Of a stretch of DNA of 64,000 bases, positions 18,884 through 54,507 are shown piece by piece (within the stretch, counting starts at the first letter, position 1; the number at the start of each line of letters is the position of its first letter). A program made the translations under genes and the position numbers. The notes below the pieces were generated by a model. That model saw only the letters and a list, made by a program, of their open reading frames with translations. It searched no databases and was not told where the DNA came from. The stretch comes from Macrostomum hystrix (Eukaryota > Platyhelminthes > Macrostomidae): positions 12,367,501-12,431,500 of the forward strand of contig CATNEN010000003.1 of NCBI GenBank assembly GCA_950097015.1. Reading direction: 5' to 3'.

Positions 18884-21800
18884 TTAGAAGGTCTTCCTGT
18901 GTACAGCACGCGGGCCTTCCTCGTCGTATTCCTTCTTGCTGACCCACATCCTGCGGAAGGTGTCCAAGGCGGCAAGGATTGAGCCGCCGATCCAGGTTGA
19001 GTAGAGGCGCTCCTGCGGTGCCGAGATCTTCAGGCGGTTGTCCTTGGGCACGAGGCGTTTCAGTTCAGCCAGGAGACGATCGCCGAAGCCTGCGAAGGGT
19101 TTGGGGTGGGCGTGCGCTTTGGCGGGGGGTAGAGAACCAATGCACATTCTGTGGGTTTGGCAGGGTGGGAACCGATGCACATTATGGGGGTTTGGCATGA
19201 TGGGAACCAATGTACATTCTGGGGGTTTGGCATTATGGGAACCAATGTACATTCTGGGGGTTTGGGAGGATAGGAACCAATGTACATTATGGGGGTTTGG
19301 CATTATGGGAACCAATGTACATTCTGTGGGTTTGGCAGGGTGAGAACCAATGTACATTCTGTGGGTTTGGCATTATGGGAACCAATGTACATTCTGTGGG
19401 TTTGGGAGGATAGGAACCAATGTACATTCTGTGGGTTTGGGAGGATAGGAACCAATGTACATTCTGGGGGTTTGGGAGGATGGGAACCAATGTACATTCT
19501 GTAGGTGTGGTAGGGTGAAAACCAATGTACACTCTGCGGGTTAGGCAGGATGGGAACCAATGTACATTCTAGGGGTTTAGTAGGAAGAGAAGCAAATGTA
19601 CATTCTGGGAATAGAATCTATCTGGTTCAGGTGGGGGCGACACTTCATCACGTACAAATAAATGTACAAGTCGCAATGCGTACTAGCGTAAGTTACGCAA
19701 TATTTTATTTATAATTTCGGCACCAACCTCGGAAGAGAGTGGATCCACCGGACACAACGATATTAGCGTAGAGTAGGCGCCTCAAGTCCATATCGGATCG
19801 CTGAATAGAATAGGCCAACACTTCGTGAATGCCTTCCCATTCCTCGCCAACTAATTCGGGTCTAAACAATAATTCCGGCGCGCGAAACGCGGCCGCGTTA
19901 ACCTCCAATTGGGAGCCATCCGGTAGGGAATAACTAATCCTCTCCGGGTCTAATTTCTCTTCGGTGACGGGATTAGCCGAGACGAAGCAGGCGCGCTCTT
20001 TGATCTGGCGCACGATTTCTAATTCGGCGCTAGTGTGAAAGCAGGCGCCCTCCTTGCGCAGCAGCAGCTGCAGATAGCGGGTGACATCGCGGCCGGCGAT
20101 GTCCACTCTCATGACGGCGTGCTGCAGGGCGAAGCCTTCGTAGATTGGCACGGCGTGGGTGACGCCGTCGCCGGAGTCGAGGACAACTCCGGTGGTGCGG
20201 CCGGTGGCATACAGTGACAGCACGGCCTGCATGGACATGAATAGGCCCGGAACGCCCAGGGTTTCAAAGAAAATCTCGGCCGTTTTTTCTCGATTTCTGC
20301 AACAAATAATTGAAGTAAAGAATTTTTAGTCACTGTAGGTATTTTGTGCCCATTTAGTTTGTTATTACATTAATTGATTTTACCTGCCCCAATAGGGCCA
20401 GATGTGCAGCCGACAGCACAGCCGCAGCCTGCTTCTTCGGCGGGTTTTTTGTGCAAAATAGGAGTGGAATCTACCAACATCCCCCCCTATCTCGCAAGAG
20501 TTAAAGAAACCACCCAGGAAGCAGCCGATGTAACCGTAAATTGTGCGGAAACCGCCGAAGAATCACCCGAACCAGTGGCCCATGGGACAACCAGAGAATT
20601 ATTTACGGGCGATTCCTCAGCGGTTTCTGAGCATGGAATCCTCCGAACTGGAGGATTCTTTGGGTGATTCCATTTCTCCACCAAGAAGCACCGAGAAAAC
20701 GTCCAGTTGGGTAGATTCTAAGCATGGAATCATCCGATTGGTATGTTTCCAGCGTTCGGCTGTTTCTTTTTCTGGAAACCATGCAGATTCCTCTGGAATC
20801 ACCCAAAGAAACATCCCTATTTTTTAGCGGGCCATGGACTGGGGGGCCGCCACACCCACCTTCAATTATCCCAGCTGATGCTGGCACCCATTTAACAGCT
20901 GGGTGAACTGAAGCAATGCAGAGTTAAGTGTCTTGCTAAAGGAAACAAATTGTTCCAGTGGAGTCGGGAATCGAACCTCCGACCTTCAAGCCGTGAGTCT
21001 GACGCACCAGGCTACAAGCTCTAACGTTATTTATAACGTTAAGCAAAACGTTATTACATAATGTTTGGTAAACTCTGCTAGTATTACCTTTACTGACGGT
21101 AGCGACCTTTTAATATTACCATCACTGCTGGGTAGCTTCGATTTTTTAATTGTTTTTTTTGTTGCCAATTTAGATCGCCAATTTTATCATTACCAAATAT
21201 ATTAGTAACTTCCGGCCTTACTACCGCGCCTGTTGGCAATTCAGGCTTTTAATACCGTATCCGTTGGTAATTTAGGTTCTTATTACATTGTCTGATGGTA
21301 TTTTAGATTCTTAATACCCTGTCTGTCGGTAATTTAGGTTCTTACTACCATGTCATTTGGGAATTTAGGTTCTTTTTACCGTCTCTATTTCGGTAATCAA
21401 GTGCCCTATTACCGAACTGTTGTATATCTATTTTTGGTAGTTAAGACTTGTTAGTCTGTTTAATTATTTAGTTTTGTTATTAACGTCCTTGTAAAAATGT
21501 GACATATTTTTTTGACTCACAGTTTTATAAATTCTGCAATTAATAAACTAAACGCAAACATTACTTATTATTATGCTGTCCTGTACATTTATACTTCAAC
21601 TACTTGTACAGGCGCGAATACACATATACTGATTAGGTCTTCCAAGCTAAGCGCGAACTGTAGAAATGCACAGCCAAAATCTTGCCGATCAATAAATCAC
21701 TACACGGGGAAGAGAAGAAAATCGATTGATTTTGTCTCTCGGGAAAATAACTGAGACGGAAGTGGAGCGCAGAGGCAGACAGCGAGGTAGTGAGAGCAAA

Positions 21801-24800
21801 CTAGACGCACCTTGCTTCAGTGTAGAGGAAATTCTACTAAGAATTGCTAAAATTGGAAATTGACAAACGAACAAACCCACCGAGGTTGGATATCACTTTT
21901 GGCAATCACATTTCTCAGCCTGACTAAAGTCAAAAAAAATTTATGCGGGGGAAATATAACATTTGAATCAAAAAGCTAAATCAAACTGAACATTCAGGTG
22001 AATCAAACTGAACATTCAGGTGAATCAAACTGAACATTCAGGTGAATCAAACTGAACATTCAGGTGAATCAAACTGAACATTCAGGTGAATCAAACTGAA
22101 CATTCAGATGAATCAAACTGAACATTCAGATGAATCAAACTGAACATTCAGGTGAATCAAACTGAACATTCAGTTGAATCAAACTGAACATTCAGTTGAA
22201 TCAAACTGAACATTCAGGTGAATCAAACTGAACATTCAGGTGAATCAAAATGAACATTCAGGTGAATCAAACTGAACATTCAGGTGAATCAAACTGAACA
22301 TTCAGGTGAATCAAACTGAACATTCAGTTGAATCAAACTGAACATTCAGGTGAATCAAAATGAACATTCAGGTGAATCAAAAAGAACATTCAGGTGAATC
22401 AAACTGAACATTCAGGCGAATCAAACTAAACATTCATGTGAATCAAACTGAACATTCAGGTGAATCAAACTGAACATTCATGTGAATCAAACTGAACATT
22501 CAGGTGAATCAAACTGAACATTCAGATGAATCAAACTGAACATTCAGATGAATCAAACTGAACATTCAGATGAATCAAACTGAACATTCAGGTGAATCAA
22601 AATGAACATTCAGGTGAATCAAAAAGAACATTCAGGTGAATCAAACTGAACATTCAGGCGAATCAAACTGAACATTCAGGTGAATCAAACTGAACATTCA
22701 GGTGAATCAAACTGAACATTAATGTGAATCAAACTGAACATTCAGGTGAATCAAACTGAACATTCAGATGAATCAAACTGAACATTCAGGTGAATCAAAC
22801 TGAACATTCAGGTGAATCAAACTGAACATTCAGATGAATCAAACTGAACATTTAGGTGAATCTAACCGAAGAGCTAAGTTACCTTCTAGGATTCAGTGGT
22901 GCCTCAGTTAGCAGTACAGGATGTTCCTCAGAATAAGTATTCAGCTGGTCCTTGCTATAGATGTACTGCCAAATTTTTTCCATATCATCCCAGCTGCGCA
23001 CAATGCCGTGTTCCATTGGATAGCGGATAGACAGTAAGCCGCGGTGCTCCTCAGCTTTGGGACCAATGAAAACGTCGCCTTCCAGTCCACCGGCCATCAC
23101 TCGGACATGCTTTGGTCGCCCGATGAAGTTAGAAAAGATGTGCTTTGGCACCTGATCACCAGCGAATCCTGCTTTGATAACGCCGCTGCCCTGTTTAAAA
23201 AATGTTTAAATAATTCTTTAACTATTTGTAAAATATATACCAGACTAGATATTATAATAATAAATAGCCCAATGTAAATAATTTACTTGCTTAAAATGTA
23301 CAACTATTTGCATTTCAAAAAAACTAGTTGTTAATGTAACAATATAGCAAAAAGTCTAGAAATAATTCTACTAGTATTGCTATTTCTGTATCTAGAAATA
23401 TTGTTTAATGTTACCTTATTTATTAGCAGTAGAAGTAATAAATTTAAATTAAAAAAAAAACTATTTAAAAACTTTATTAAAAAAACTATTTTAATAGATA
23501 AGCAGATAACATAGATCTATGTTATTCTAGCAAGCAATGCTATGCTAGCAATATGACCATAATCTTTAAAAGACTTATTTATGCATTGCTGCAACATACC
23601 TACATTTTAGGTGCTAGTCAATTTAAGTGCCATATCATATTTTTACATTGAATGGTGAACTGAATAATTTAAATGGGGGTATGCTGATTGACAATTGACT
23701 GTGAATTTATAAATATGAATCTGAAAGCTATATATAATGAAAAAATGTGTATAGTTTGTAATAATCTGCTCATGTACAAAGACATGACAGTGTAATATAT
23801 ATTACTGCGGCAACTGCTAAAGTTCATGATGTACATGATGTCATGACATGCCTACATGAAAAAGCATAATATAATAAAAACAATACAATGAATTTGAACA
23901 AAGATAATAACATTTGTATTTATATTTATTTAGACTGTTTGCTATAGCATGTACATTCTAGTGCTTTTGTAACATGGAATATGATATTTATATCCCTATG
24001 ATCTATTTAGATGCCATACTCCGGAAAGTGACTGGTACGCCGGAGATTTCCGGCGTACAAATGAGTTTTCCAAAAAATTGGCGTACCACTGATTTGAAAA
24101 AGCATTTGGCGTAACACCTTTGGCGTACCACCAAGCTGAAGCTGAATTGGCATAACACTTTTAGCGTACCATTGGCACCACCAGGCAAAAAAATTGTTGC
24201 TAGAGTAAAAACTTTTTGTAATTTTGCGTAAATTTTACAAAAGTATACAAGATACGACTATATCACACGACAATGTATTTTATGTAAAAAATTGCATATA
24301 TTTTTTCCTGCATTGTATAGCTTGATTATTCATTTTATAAATATATTAATAAAATAATTTAGCCTAGTATTATTGGTAAATAAATTTCTGAGCGCTGATT
24401 ATATCTGTTATTTTTTAATAATTGTTAAAGTTTGTCTGCCATATTTTTACCATTTTCAAAGTGCAATTTTTAGTGCCGCAATGTTATATACTGAGGGACC
24501 CCCACATCTTTCTTTTGGCGTACCACTGGCGTACCACTTGGGAATCCTCCTTTTTCCTTCCGGCGTACCACATTACACTATCCGGACTATGGTCTAGATG
24601 TTCATGTGCTTGGTTGCTTAACTCTAAACTCTAAGTATGAAATATACTGAGAAGAACTTTTTATGGTCCAAAAAATGTTTAGTGTTCCACTGTAACCAGG
24701 TTTTCTATCATAACAATTACTATCACTATAAGTAGACAAATTTTCCATAACACAATATTTCCATACCTTCATGTGCAACCTCCTAAACCTTAGCCAGCCA

Positions 24801-26008
24801 TGCGACTTAGTTTTTGCTCTATTTATGACTTAGTTTGCTCTCATTTGCTCTATTTTTCTCTCCCCTTTTTCTTCTTCTTCATGCCTTCCTTTTTTGTCCC
24901 TTGGTCTCCCCTTTGATTTTTTTGCACTTGGTTGGTTGGTTTTTGCGACTTAACCTTGCTTGGCCCTTGTTTCACCTGGCCAGTTTGGCCGGGTCAGCCG
25001 GGTGTTGCGCATGTATGTTTCCATAAGTCCAGATAGATTCAATAAGTAATGGCAAATTTTTATATCAACTAATGTTTTACTAAAATTATTGTTTTCGATC
25101 ATAACTATAACTTTTATACCATAAGTTGGCAGATTTTTTCAGCTCAAAAGTTATTATTTTTTTAACACAAGTTCGCCATAGTGTCAATATTTTATTTTTT
25201 CTGTTAGTTGTGTGTTTTAACAATAAATCACATCCACTACCGTTTATTTCATGCATATTTTATGCATATGCATATTTCATTCATGGTTTCATGCATAAAA
25301 CCAAAACTCTGGATCCTAGACACTTTGTCATCTTACACCTTCGTCATCCACTTGGAAGGTAGGACACTTCCTCATCCAGCCAATTAGCGTGCTTTAAAGT
25401 TTGGTCAGTTCATCATCTACTAATAACAAGCAATCTAGTTTGTCATCAATAAAGTGAGGGTGGGGTGGTGGGGCAGAGGTGTGAACAAAAAACAAAAAAT
25501 TCACTACCCAGATCTCAGAATATCAACTAGGCATCAGCAGCTAATAAAGCAATATAATTAAATAAAATATTAAAACGAACTACTGCATTGGTCTTACTGT
25601 AGTCCATTTCAGTCTACTGTGGTCCCATTGCAGTCCATTTCAGTGTTTAAATGAACCCAGCTAACCAGTGAATTTCTTAGGTTGTTAAATCATTTTGCTT
25701 AGCAAAATAGTCCTTAATATATTATTATAAATAAGCCATCGTTTGCTTGAACCCTTGAAGAAACTAGTCAAATTAGTTAGTCATTAGTCATTAGTTAGCA
25801 ATACTCCTATAGCCTATAAAGAGATAGATCAACAAAAACGTTTAGTTAATGTTATTATGTAGTAGGGCCCTTAAAATTAAATAACATGACAAGAAGTTTT
25901 CTGTGACAAGAGGCCATCAGAAAAATACAGAATAAAATTATATTCCGTTGTCTGACTTACATTATCAATTACAATGGGCTGATTTGCTATGACGTCGTAA
26001 GAGTCCAT
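18884..26008 (-). CDS. ACTR1A: Centractin / actin-related protein 1 (ARP1), complete
   Basis: Subunit forming the short actin-like filament of dynactin, the cytoplasmic dynein activator. Minus-strand exons are 25961-26008 ([16 protein letters not shown]), 22883-23190, 19728-20296 and 18884-19089, giving 376 aa, the same length I recall for vertebrate ARP1. Phases agree at each junction. Recognised blocks are [49 protein letters not shown], the nucleotide-binding [32 protein letters not shown] and [19 protein letters not shown], ending in [21 protein letters not shown] separates it from conventional actin. Intron 2 holds a SINE and a 22-bp array, intron 3 a 35-bp array and intron 1 a MITE. Nothing suggests inactivation. 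The gene may equally be named for the single invertebrate ARP1 orthologue. Confidence 0.95.
19125..19610. repeat. Minisatellite, 35-bp unit, in ARP1 intron 3
   Basis: About 14 units containing GGGAACCAATGTACATTCTG followed by a G-rich GGGTTTGGC or GGGTTTGGGAGG segment. The array starts about 35 bp from the 3' splice site of the last intron. The last units (from 19500) are more degenerate. Confidence 0.9.
20440..20825. other. Possible MITE or hairpin element in ARP1 intron 2
   Basis: An exact 17-base inverted repeat (TTCTTTGGGTGATTCCA at 20656-20672 and its complement at 20794-20810) lies in a moderately GC-rich block with many GGAATC/GATTCC words. It directly adjoins the SINE-B copy. No terminal repeat or target duplication could be defined. 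Confidence 0.35.
20831..21020 (-). mobile_element. SINE-B copy 2, in ARP1 intron 2
   Basis: The minus-strand tRNA-like head (20950-21020) has a B box GGTTCGATTCCCGACTCC and a decayed A box. Its central block is TTCACCCAGCTGTTAAATGG, and the 3' end reads CCAGCATCAGCTGGGATAAT. Same family as 6231-6404 and 49986-50195. Confidence 0.75.
21021..21985. other. ARP1 intron 2, weak repeats only
   Basis: Several loosely spaced TTGGTAATTTAGGTTCTTA-like words (about 21170-21430, spacing near 55 bp) suggest an old, decayed tandem repeat. Otherwise AT-rich. Confidence 0.4.
21990..22864. repeat. Minisatellite, 22-bp unit (GTGAATCAAACTGAACATTCAG), ARP1 intron 2
   Basis: About 40 units with single-base variants. 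The array ends only about 18 bp from the 5' splice site of intron 2 (donor at 22881-22882 on the minus strand). Blocks of variants repeat in the same order (for example around 22360-22460 and 22590-22690), implying duplication of groups of units. Confidence 0.93.
23194..24005. other. ARP1 intron 1, AT-rich
   Basis: No coding sequence or clear repeat was seen. Confidence 0.35.
24014..24592. mobile_element. MITE with inverted repeats and 8-bp target duplication
   Basis: The left end CCATACTCCGGAAAGTG and the right end, reversed (CCATAGTCCGGATAGTG), form inverted repeats that continue into TGGTACGCCGGA. The flanking octamers TTTAGATG (24006-24013) and TCTAGATG (24593-24600) differ at one base, an 8-bp duplication typical of hAT. 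The interior has several GGCGTACCAC words and no transposase. It lies in intron 1 of ARP1. Confidence 0.65.
24601..25960. other. ARP1 intron 1, 5' part
   Basis: T-rich stretches and A/T simple sequence; no feature recognised. Confidence 0.3.
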
Positions 26009-28003
26009 TTCCAGAAATCAAATATAAGAATTATAAATAGATCAATCGAGGTCAAAACTTTTAATGAATTAGGAAGAGTTTCTGCAGATTTTCGATCGCA
26101 AACTTAACAAACCAGATGCCTAATAGAAACTTACTGAAGCTGAGCGTTGTAATTTAGTTATTTTTGTGAATGAACCTACAACAGGTGTAAAGCTAGTTGT
26201 TTGAGCGCCGAAGGCGTATCAGTTTAAAGATGTCGCATTTCAAAGAATTTTGTAAATTGGTTGTTTAAAACAAAGATTTGTGTATTTGATAGACATAAAA
26301 TAGCTTAAATATAAAATTTTATACTTTTATTTTGAAACTAGAATGGTTTGTGACACATTTAGTTCTTCCTGTTAACTTTTACAATAACGATAACTTGATA
26401 ATACATCGCGACTAGCAAACTTTGACTACTAAAAAGAATATTCTTCTTGTCCAAGCACGATTAATCATATCCTAGGATAAGTAATTTTTTTAGGCCGAGA
26501 AAATCTATGCAGTATATCGAGATCAAAAATAAAAATCAAATTAAGAAAACAAGCCTTCAAAATAGTGCCAAAATGTTTATAGCAAATTAAGACACCACAC
26601 GTCCGTACCACACATTTTTAATTTTACAGGTACACGTGTTGTAGGTAGCTTAACCCGTGAACAACTAAATAGCAAGGACCACTAGTAGGAGGGGAGGAGG
26701 GGAGTGACAAGGGAAGGAGGGAGTGATAAGGGAAGCAGGGGAGTGACAAAGGAATGAGACAATACCTGAAATAAGCGTTTAGAAGTCCTACTTTAGTAGT
26801 TCTAATATAGATTCGCGATATAGTCGATCCTTGCAGAGACAGCAAGCTGTTGAGAAAGTCGACTCCATTTTTTGCTTTTTTAGTAACAAAAATGCTGACG
26901 AATACCCGTACGAAAAGAGCAGAAAAATTAATTTAATTCGAGCTAATTCGTTGCATGATGTACTTCAGCATGCGTAAATGCACGTCAAAGGAATTCACAA
27001 AAGTAACTTGGGTTCACGAAGATATTTTATAAACTTGCATAATTTTTCAACCTTATGATAAAAAAATTGTTTCCAACTCTGAAACAAATTCTAACAATAA
27101 AAAGACAATGTATTACATTCTCCTTTAAGAGAGCTAGATAAATCTGGCACTGAGGAAAGACAGATTTGGTACAAGCCAGGTGCATTCTTAGTCAAAGTAG
27201 TTAAATGAAGTATGTATTAAAGTATGTAATGGATACATTTTAAATTTGCTAAATTAAGCCAGCATTATATGCACTCGCTACTTCGAACTGTAACATTGTT
27301 TGACAATTGTGTAGCGTTAAAATTAATAGCTACCAAATAAAATACTTAGTTCTATAGTCTAAATAGCGAGGTTAAACACAATACAATGAGTGTCATCTAC
27401 ATATTTAAATACTCCGTATTCTGGAGTTTTGAGTGCATGGTTCGATCTATAGTTTAAGAAACACAATCTTCTAAGAAAGAGCTCTTCCGATTGCAATTTA
27501 AGAGAAGAATTGAGCTATATATTACCATGCTAAAAGGGTAAGACGCTGCATGCATGCATAATCTTCAAGAGGCGAAATAGTTGGGCAATTAACAATGAGA
27601 GATGGAATAGACAGCCTAAGCAGAGCCGGAAAGCACAATGGCCACGAAGCGAGAGAGAGAGAGAGAGAGAGCAGAGTCGATTGCAAAAAACACAGTGTGC
27701 GGTTTGCAGAATTGGGCATGTTGACAATGCATATAGCTTCTTTATAGGACTGCATGGCATCCAACAATTGACAAAGATTAAAGATTACATACTCAGTTGC
27801 ATATATTTTCGCTCTCCTCACCATGGCTTTACACCGATGCGAAGAAAATAAATAGAGCACAGAAAAAATGATATCACACCTCCCCTGAGACAGCAGAAGA
27901 TATTAATATACAGCTCGTATTAGTAACCTACCTATTAAAGTGCTACTTAAGATTGAATCGATTGAACAAACTTCAAACTTAATAGATTCTGAAAACAATA
28001 ATT
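26009..28003. other. Divergent intergenic region between ARP1 and the C2 gene
   Basis: The two genes are head-to-head about 2 kb apart, so both promoters should lie here. 26680-26800 is a short relative of the 28.2-kb minisatellite (GGAGTGACAAGGGAAGG) with the same right flank (AATGAGACAATACCTGAAA; compare 28955-28975). A GA microsatellite lies at about 27650-27672. Minus-strand frames at 27522-27860 have no motif. Confidence 0.4.
26680..26800. repeat. Short satellite copy of the 20-bp C2-intron array with shared flank
   Basis: Four to five units plus a flank (GACAAAGGAATGAGACAATACC) matching the end of the 28238-28945 array. This indicates that the array end and its flank were copied together, in the same orientation, between two places about 2.2 kb apart. 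Confidence 0.7.
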
Positions 28004-30424
28004 ATGACATCGAAGCATACTCCACCGGAGACAGTGCCTCATTCGGAAATTGCCAATCCTGCTAGTAGAAAGTTGAAGCATCAGTTGACAAAGTCACAGA
28101 GCCTCGACAGTCAGGATGACGGTGGGACTGTGCAGACACTCGGTGAGTTTAATTAGCTTTGTGAAAACTACTCAAATAAGAATAATTATTGTACTCGTAA
28201 TAACTAACTCTTTTATTTTCATACTGCGGATAATAAAGGAGGGGAGTGACAAGGGAAGGAGGGGAGTGACAAGGGAAGGAGGGGAGTGACAAGGGAAGGT
28301 GGGGAGTGACAAGGGAAGCGAGGGAGTGACAAGGGAAGCGAGGGAGTGACAAGGGAAGCGAGGGAGTGACAAGGGAGGCAGGTGAGTAACAAGGGAAGCG
28401 AGGGAGTGACAAGGGAGGCAGGTGAGTGACAAGGGAAGGTGGGGAGTGACAAGGGAAGGAGGGAGTGACAAGGGAAGGAGGGGAGTGAGAAGGGAAGGAG
28501 GGGAGTGATAAGGGAAGGAGGGGAGTGACAAGGGAAGGAGGGGAGTGACAAGGGAAGGTGGGGAGTGACAAGGGAAGCGAGGGAGTGACAAGGGAAGCGA
28601 GGGAGTGACAAGGGAAGCGAGGGAGTGACAAGGGAGGCAGGTGAGTAACAAGGGAAGCGAGGGAGTGACAAGGGAGGCAGGTGAGTGACAAGGGAAGGTG
28701 GGGAGTGACAAGGGAAGGAGGGAGTGACAAGGGAAGGAGGGGAGTGAGAAGGGAAGGAGGGGAGTGACAAGGGAAGGAGGGGAGTGACAAGGGAAGGAGG
28801 GGAGTGACAAGGGAAGGTGGGGAGTGACAAGGGAAGCGAGGGAGTGACAAGGGAAGCGAGGGAGTGACAAGGGAGGCAGGTGAGTGACAAGGGAAGCGAG
28901 GGAGTGACAAGGGAAGCGAGGGAGTGACAAGGGAAGGAGGGGAGTGACAATGGAATGAGAAAATACCTGAAACAAGCGCTAAAACCTTGCATACGGCAGG
29001 TGAGGACAATGGCCTAGGCCGGGTGCTGCTGGGCATTCGCTATCACTCGTCCAACTCCAGCCTGGAGGTTCGTATTGTTCGCGGTGAAAGCTTGCGCTGC
29101 TTCGACGGTAAGCAGCCGGCGAGTACGTATTGTTCGGTGACCTTTCTGCCGGATCGCACGGAGCCGGTTGTCACGGCAACAGTGGAAGCGATCGGCGGTT
29201 GTCCGCGATGGAGAGCCGCTTTCGTGTTTGAAAAGTTTCCAAAACTTTTGTCTTCAACAACGCGCAGCAACCAGCGCTGCCTGCTGGTGCAGGTGCACGA
29301 TCCCGCTTCTGGAGGCTTGGCGATTAGCGAGGCGACGCTGTTGCTAGGTAGGTAATCAGGCTGATTAGCGAAAAAGCATATTGTCCTTACGAGCGTAAAG
29401 GGGGTGAGTTGGCAGAGTGGTTAACGCGTCGGCGGGGCAGCGGCGGAGTGAAGGCTTGGGGGCTTGTCGTGCAATTTACGCTCACGAGGGCCAACCTCAA
29501 AGGCACAGTGGTAGTGTACACAGCCTGACGATGAGAAAGTCAAGTGTGTGCTCAGGAGTCAGCGAAAAGGGCGGAATGGCCTCCTCGCTGGCTGCGGGTC
29601 TATAGTGTCACCAAATGATGTACAATTGCCCGCAGTCCTCCAGCAATTATCATTATTAAACGGGCGTCGCTTTCTCTCCAAAGCTAATGTACAAGCCCCG
29701 ATGCGGACTCGAGCTCAGGGACTCTTTGCACGGACGCTTTACCGCTCCAGCCAATAGTGCTTTATTTTTTATTCCAGGAAACTGGACCCAGGAAGATGTT
29801 GAACGCGGCATTCGCATCTGGAAGTACTTAAACGGTACACAGGAGACGCAGCGAACTAGCAACAAGCAGGGCAACGCGTCTCTGACCCTGTTCTGCAGGT
29901 CGGATCGTTTCAAAGTGACATTGCACCGGATTGAGGATCTGAGTCCTCGATACATGGCCGCCAGCGAGACTCCAGATTTTCAGATTAAAATTCAAGCCAG
30001 CCTGATTGGTCGCGGCGTGATCAAGGAGGCCAGTTTTCGAGGTATTCGCGCGACGCCTGGCGGCGATGTGAACTTCTACGACGCCGAGTTCAGCGTGCGA
30101 CTCGGCAAGCAGCATCACAATGGCTCAGGAATTCAAGGGGCACCTTTTACTGTGCGGATAATGCTGGTTAAACCAACGGCTGGACAAGAACAGCAGCAGC
30201 AGCAGCAGATCTGCTGGCTAGAACTTGGATCCGATGTCAAACGGATGGACTGTCGCAGTCTTTACCAGTCGGTGATTGAGAATCCCAATCAGGCGCACAT
30301 TGTCACAGTGCGAATGAATCGTTCTCCGTTTCCGCCACCATTGGACAGTCCAGTTCCACAGCAGCAGCAGCAGCAGCAACAGCAACAGCATAAAAGCCAA
30401 AGTCATCACAAAAGCGAAGCCTAA
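28004..30424 (+). CDS. Synaptotagmin-like tandem C2-domain protein
   Basis: Exons 28004-28142, 29000-29347 and 29778-30424 with matching phases (1, 1) give 377 aa. Exon 1 encodes a hydrophilic N-terminus (MTSKHTPPETVPHSE...). The first C2 domain begins LGRVLLGIRYHSSNSSLEVR and includes CSVTFLPDRTEPVVTATV. A second C2-like domain follows (RFKVTLHRIEDLSPRYM, then PDFQIKIQASLIGRGVIKEA). The usual Ca2+-binding S-D-P-Y box reads ASTYC in the first domain and TPDF in the second, so calcium-independent membrane or protein binding is likely (inference). No transmembrane segment is seen. The C-terminus has two polyglutamine runs and ends in HHKSEA. The family could be the Syt14/16, rabphilin-like or TC2N group; I cannot decide. 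AATAAA occurs about 160 bp after the stop. Confidence 0.75.
28238..28945. repeat. Minisatellite, 20-bp unit (GGGAAGGAGGGGAGTGACAA), C2 gene intron 1
   Basis: About 35 purine-rich units. Variants GGAAGCGAGGG and GGGAGGCAGGTGAGTAAC form blocks repeated with a period of about 260 bp (28370 and 28630). Some units contain CAGGTGAGT, a consensus 5' splice site in the sense direction of the gene. Open frames on the minus strand are repeat artefacts. Confidence 0.93.
29404..29660 (+). mobile_element. SINE-C copy 1, in C2 gene intron 2
   Basis: The tRNA-like head GGGTGAGTTGGCAGAGTGG..TTAACGCG is followed by a body with GAGGGCCAACCTCAAAGGC, GATGAGAAAGTCA, a GTGTGTGCTCAGGAGTCAG block and CCTCCTCGCTGGCTGCGGG. 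The tail holds ATT repeats (ATCATTATTAAAC). Copies are at 38225-38425 (truncated head) and 44124-44490. Confidence 0.75.
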
Positions 30425-31462
30425 ACTGCTTTATTATCATGCGACAATTTTATTGTCAAAATATGGTCAAGATTCTAAGAAAAGATACTTCGTACAATAT
30501 TTAACTTATTCAGTTGGTTTGTTTAACTGTAGTTAAATCGTAGTAAAAATCTACGTTTTTTAATAACCTCCTTGTACAATATGTGTAATAAACCAAATAA
30601 GCGAATTAGAAAGATATCGATTTTTTGGTCTGGTTGTAAAAACCACCAATATAGGAATTGATAGAGTTGATAACGTTGATGAGTTCGTAAATTCAATACA
30701 AAGCTATTCAATGCAAATCGACAGCAAATATCATCAGCAAATCGACAGCAAATATCATTAGCAAATCGACAGCAAATATCATCAAAAAATTGACAGCAAA
30801 TATCATCAGCAAATCGACAGCAAATTTATCTGGAATCAATAGTAGTATTTTACGAATTCAACAGCTTCAACAGTGACAGAAATCGACAGTAGGTCTGTCT
30901 CATTAGAAGACAGAGATGAGATGCTCTGCTTTCTAATCCCATGGAATGTGACCTAGCATAATTCGACTAGAGTTTTAACAAATTAAAGTCAACCGATTGT
31001 TGCCGAGAACAAAATTCGTCCTCGATGATTTTCCAGCCAATCACCGATCGCGACAGCCCACCCACCCCATCCCCCTAGATTCCATTCGAGCAAAAAAGTC
31101 CACTTCAAGAGAATAGAAGCAAGAAGAAAGTCCTATGCTCGCTTCTCTCTCGCACTCTTTAAGTTGTCCTCCGCGGCGTGCCCACGCAGAAGTTTTCGCA
31201 CCCGTGCTTGAGGCATTTCTCGCCGTTCGAATCCCAAATCCTAAAATACCCCATCCAGTCATTAAGCTTGTCCACTCTAACAAGGACCCACTTGTATACA
31301 GCAAGTAAAAAGAGGAGAAAAATAAGCAGATTCGCGTGGGCTTGTCTGATATATATTTTAGGATTCAACTTAAACTGCCCATGTTAAAGAATTAATCTTG
31401 TCAACTTATATAATCCTGTACTAGTAATCCAAACCGATACGCCAGAACTAAACTACACTACA
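30425..31462. other. Intergenic region upstream of the receptor gene
   Basis: Includes a small 24-bp array (listed separately). A moderately GC-rich block at 31030-31380 with an open minus-strand frame has no recognised motif and may be promoter or 5' UTR of the receptor gene. Confidence 0.35.
30718..30830. repeat. Short tandem array, 24-bp unit (AGCAAATCGACAGCAAATATCATC)
   Basis: About five units with few variants. Confidence 0.85.

Positions 31463-54507
<23,045 letters not shown>

Noticed and set aside
19125-22864. Possible CRISPR-like arrays
   Set aside because: Units are contiguous tandem repeats without unique spacers, in introns of a eukaryotic gene.
27522-27860. 112-codon minus-strand frame
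   Set aside because: Crosses a GA microsatellite and has no motif; lies in the divergent intergenic region.
28149-29036. Minus-strand frames of 257-295 codons rich in Leu, Pro and Ser
   Set aside because: Antisense translation of the 20-bp intronic array; all three frames look alike.
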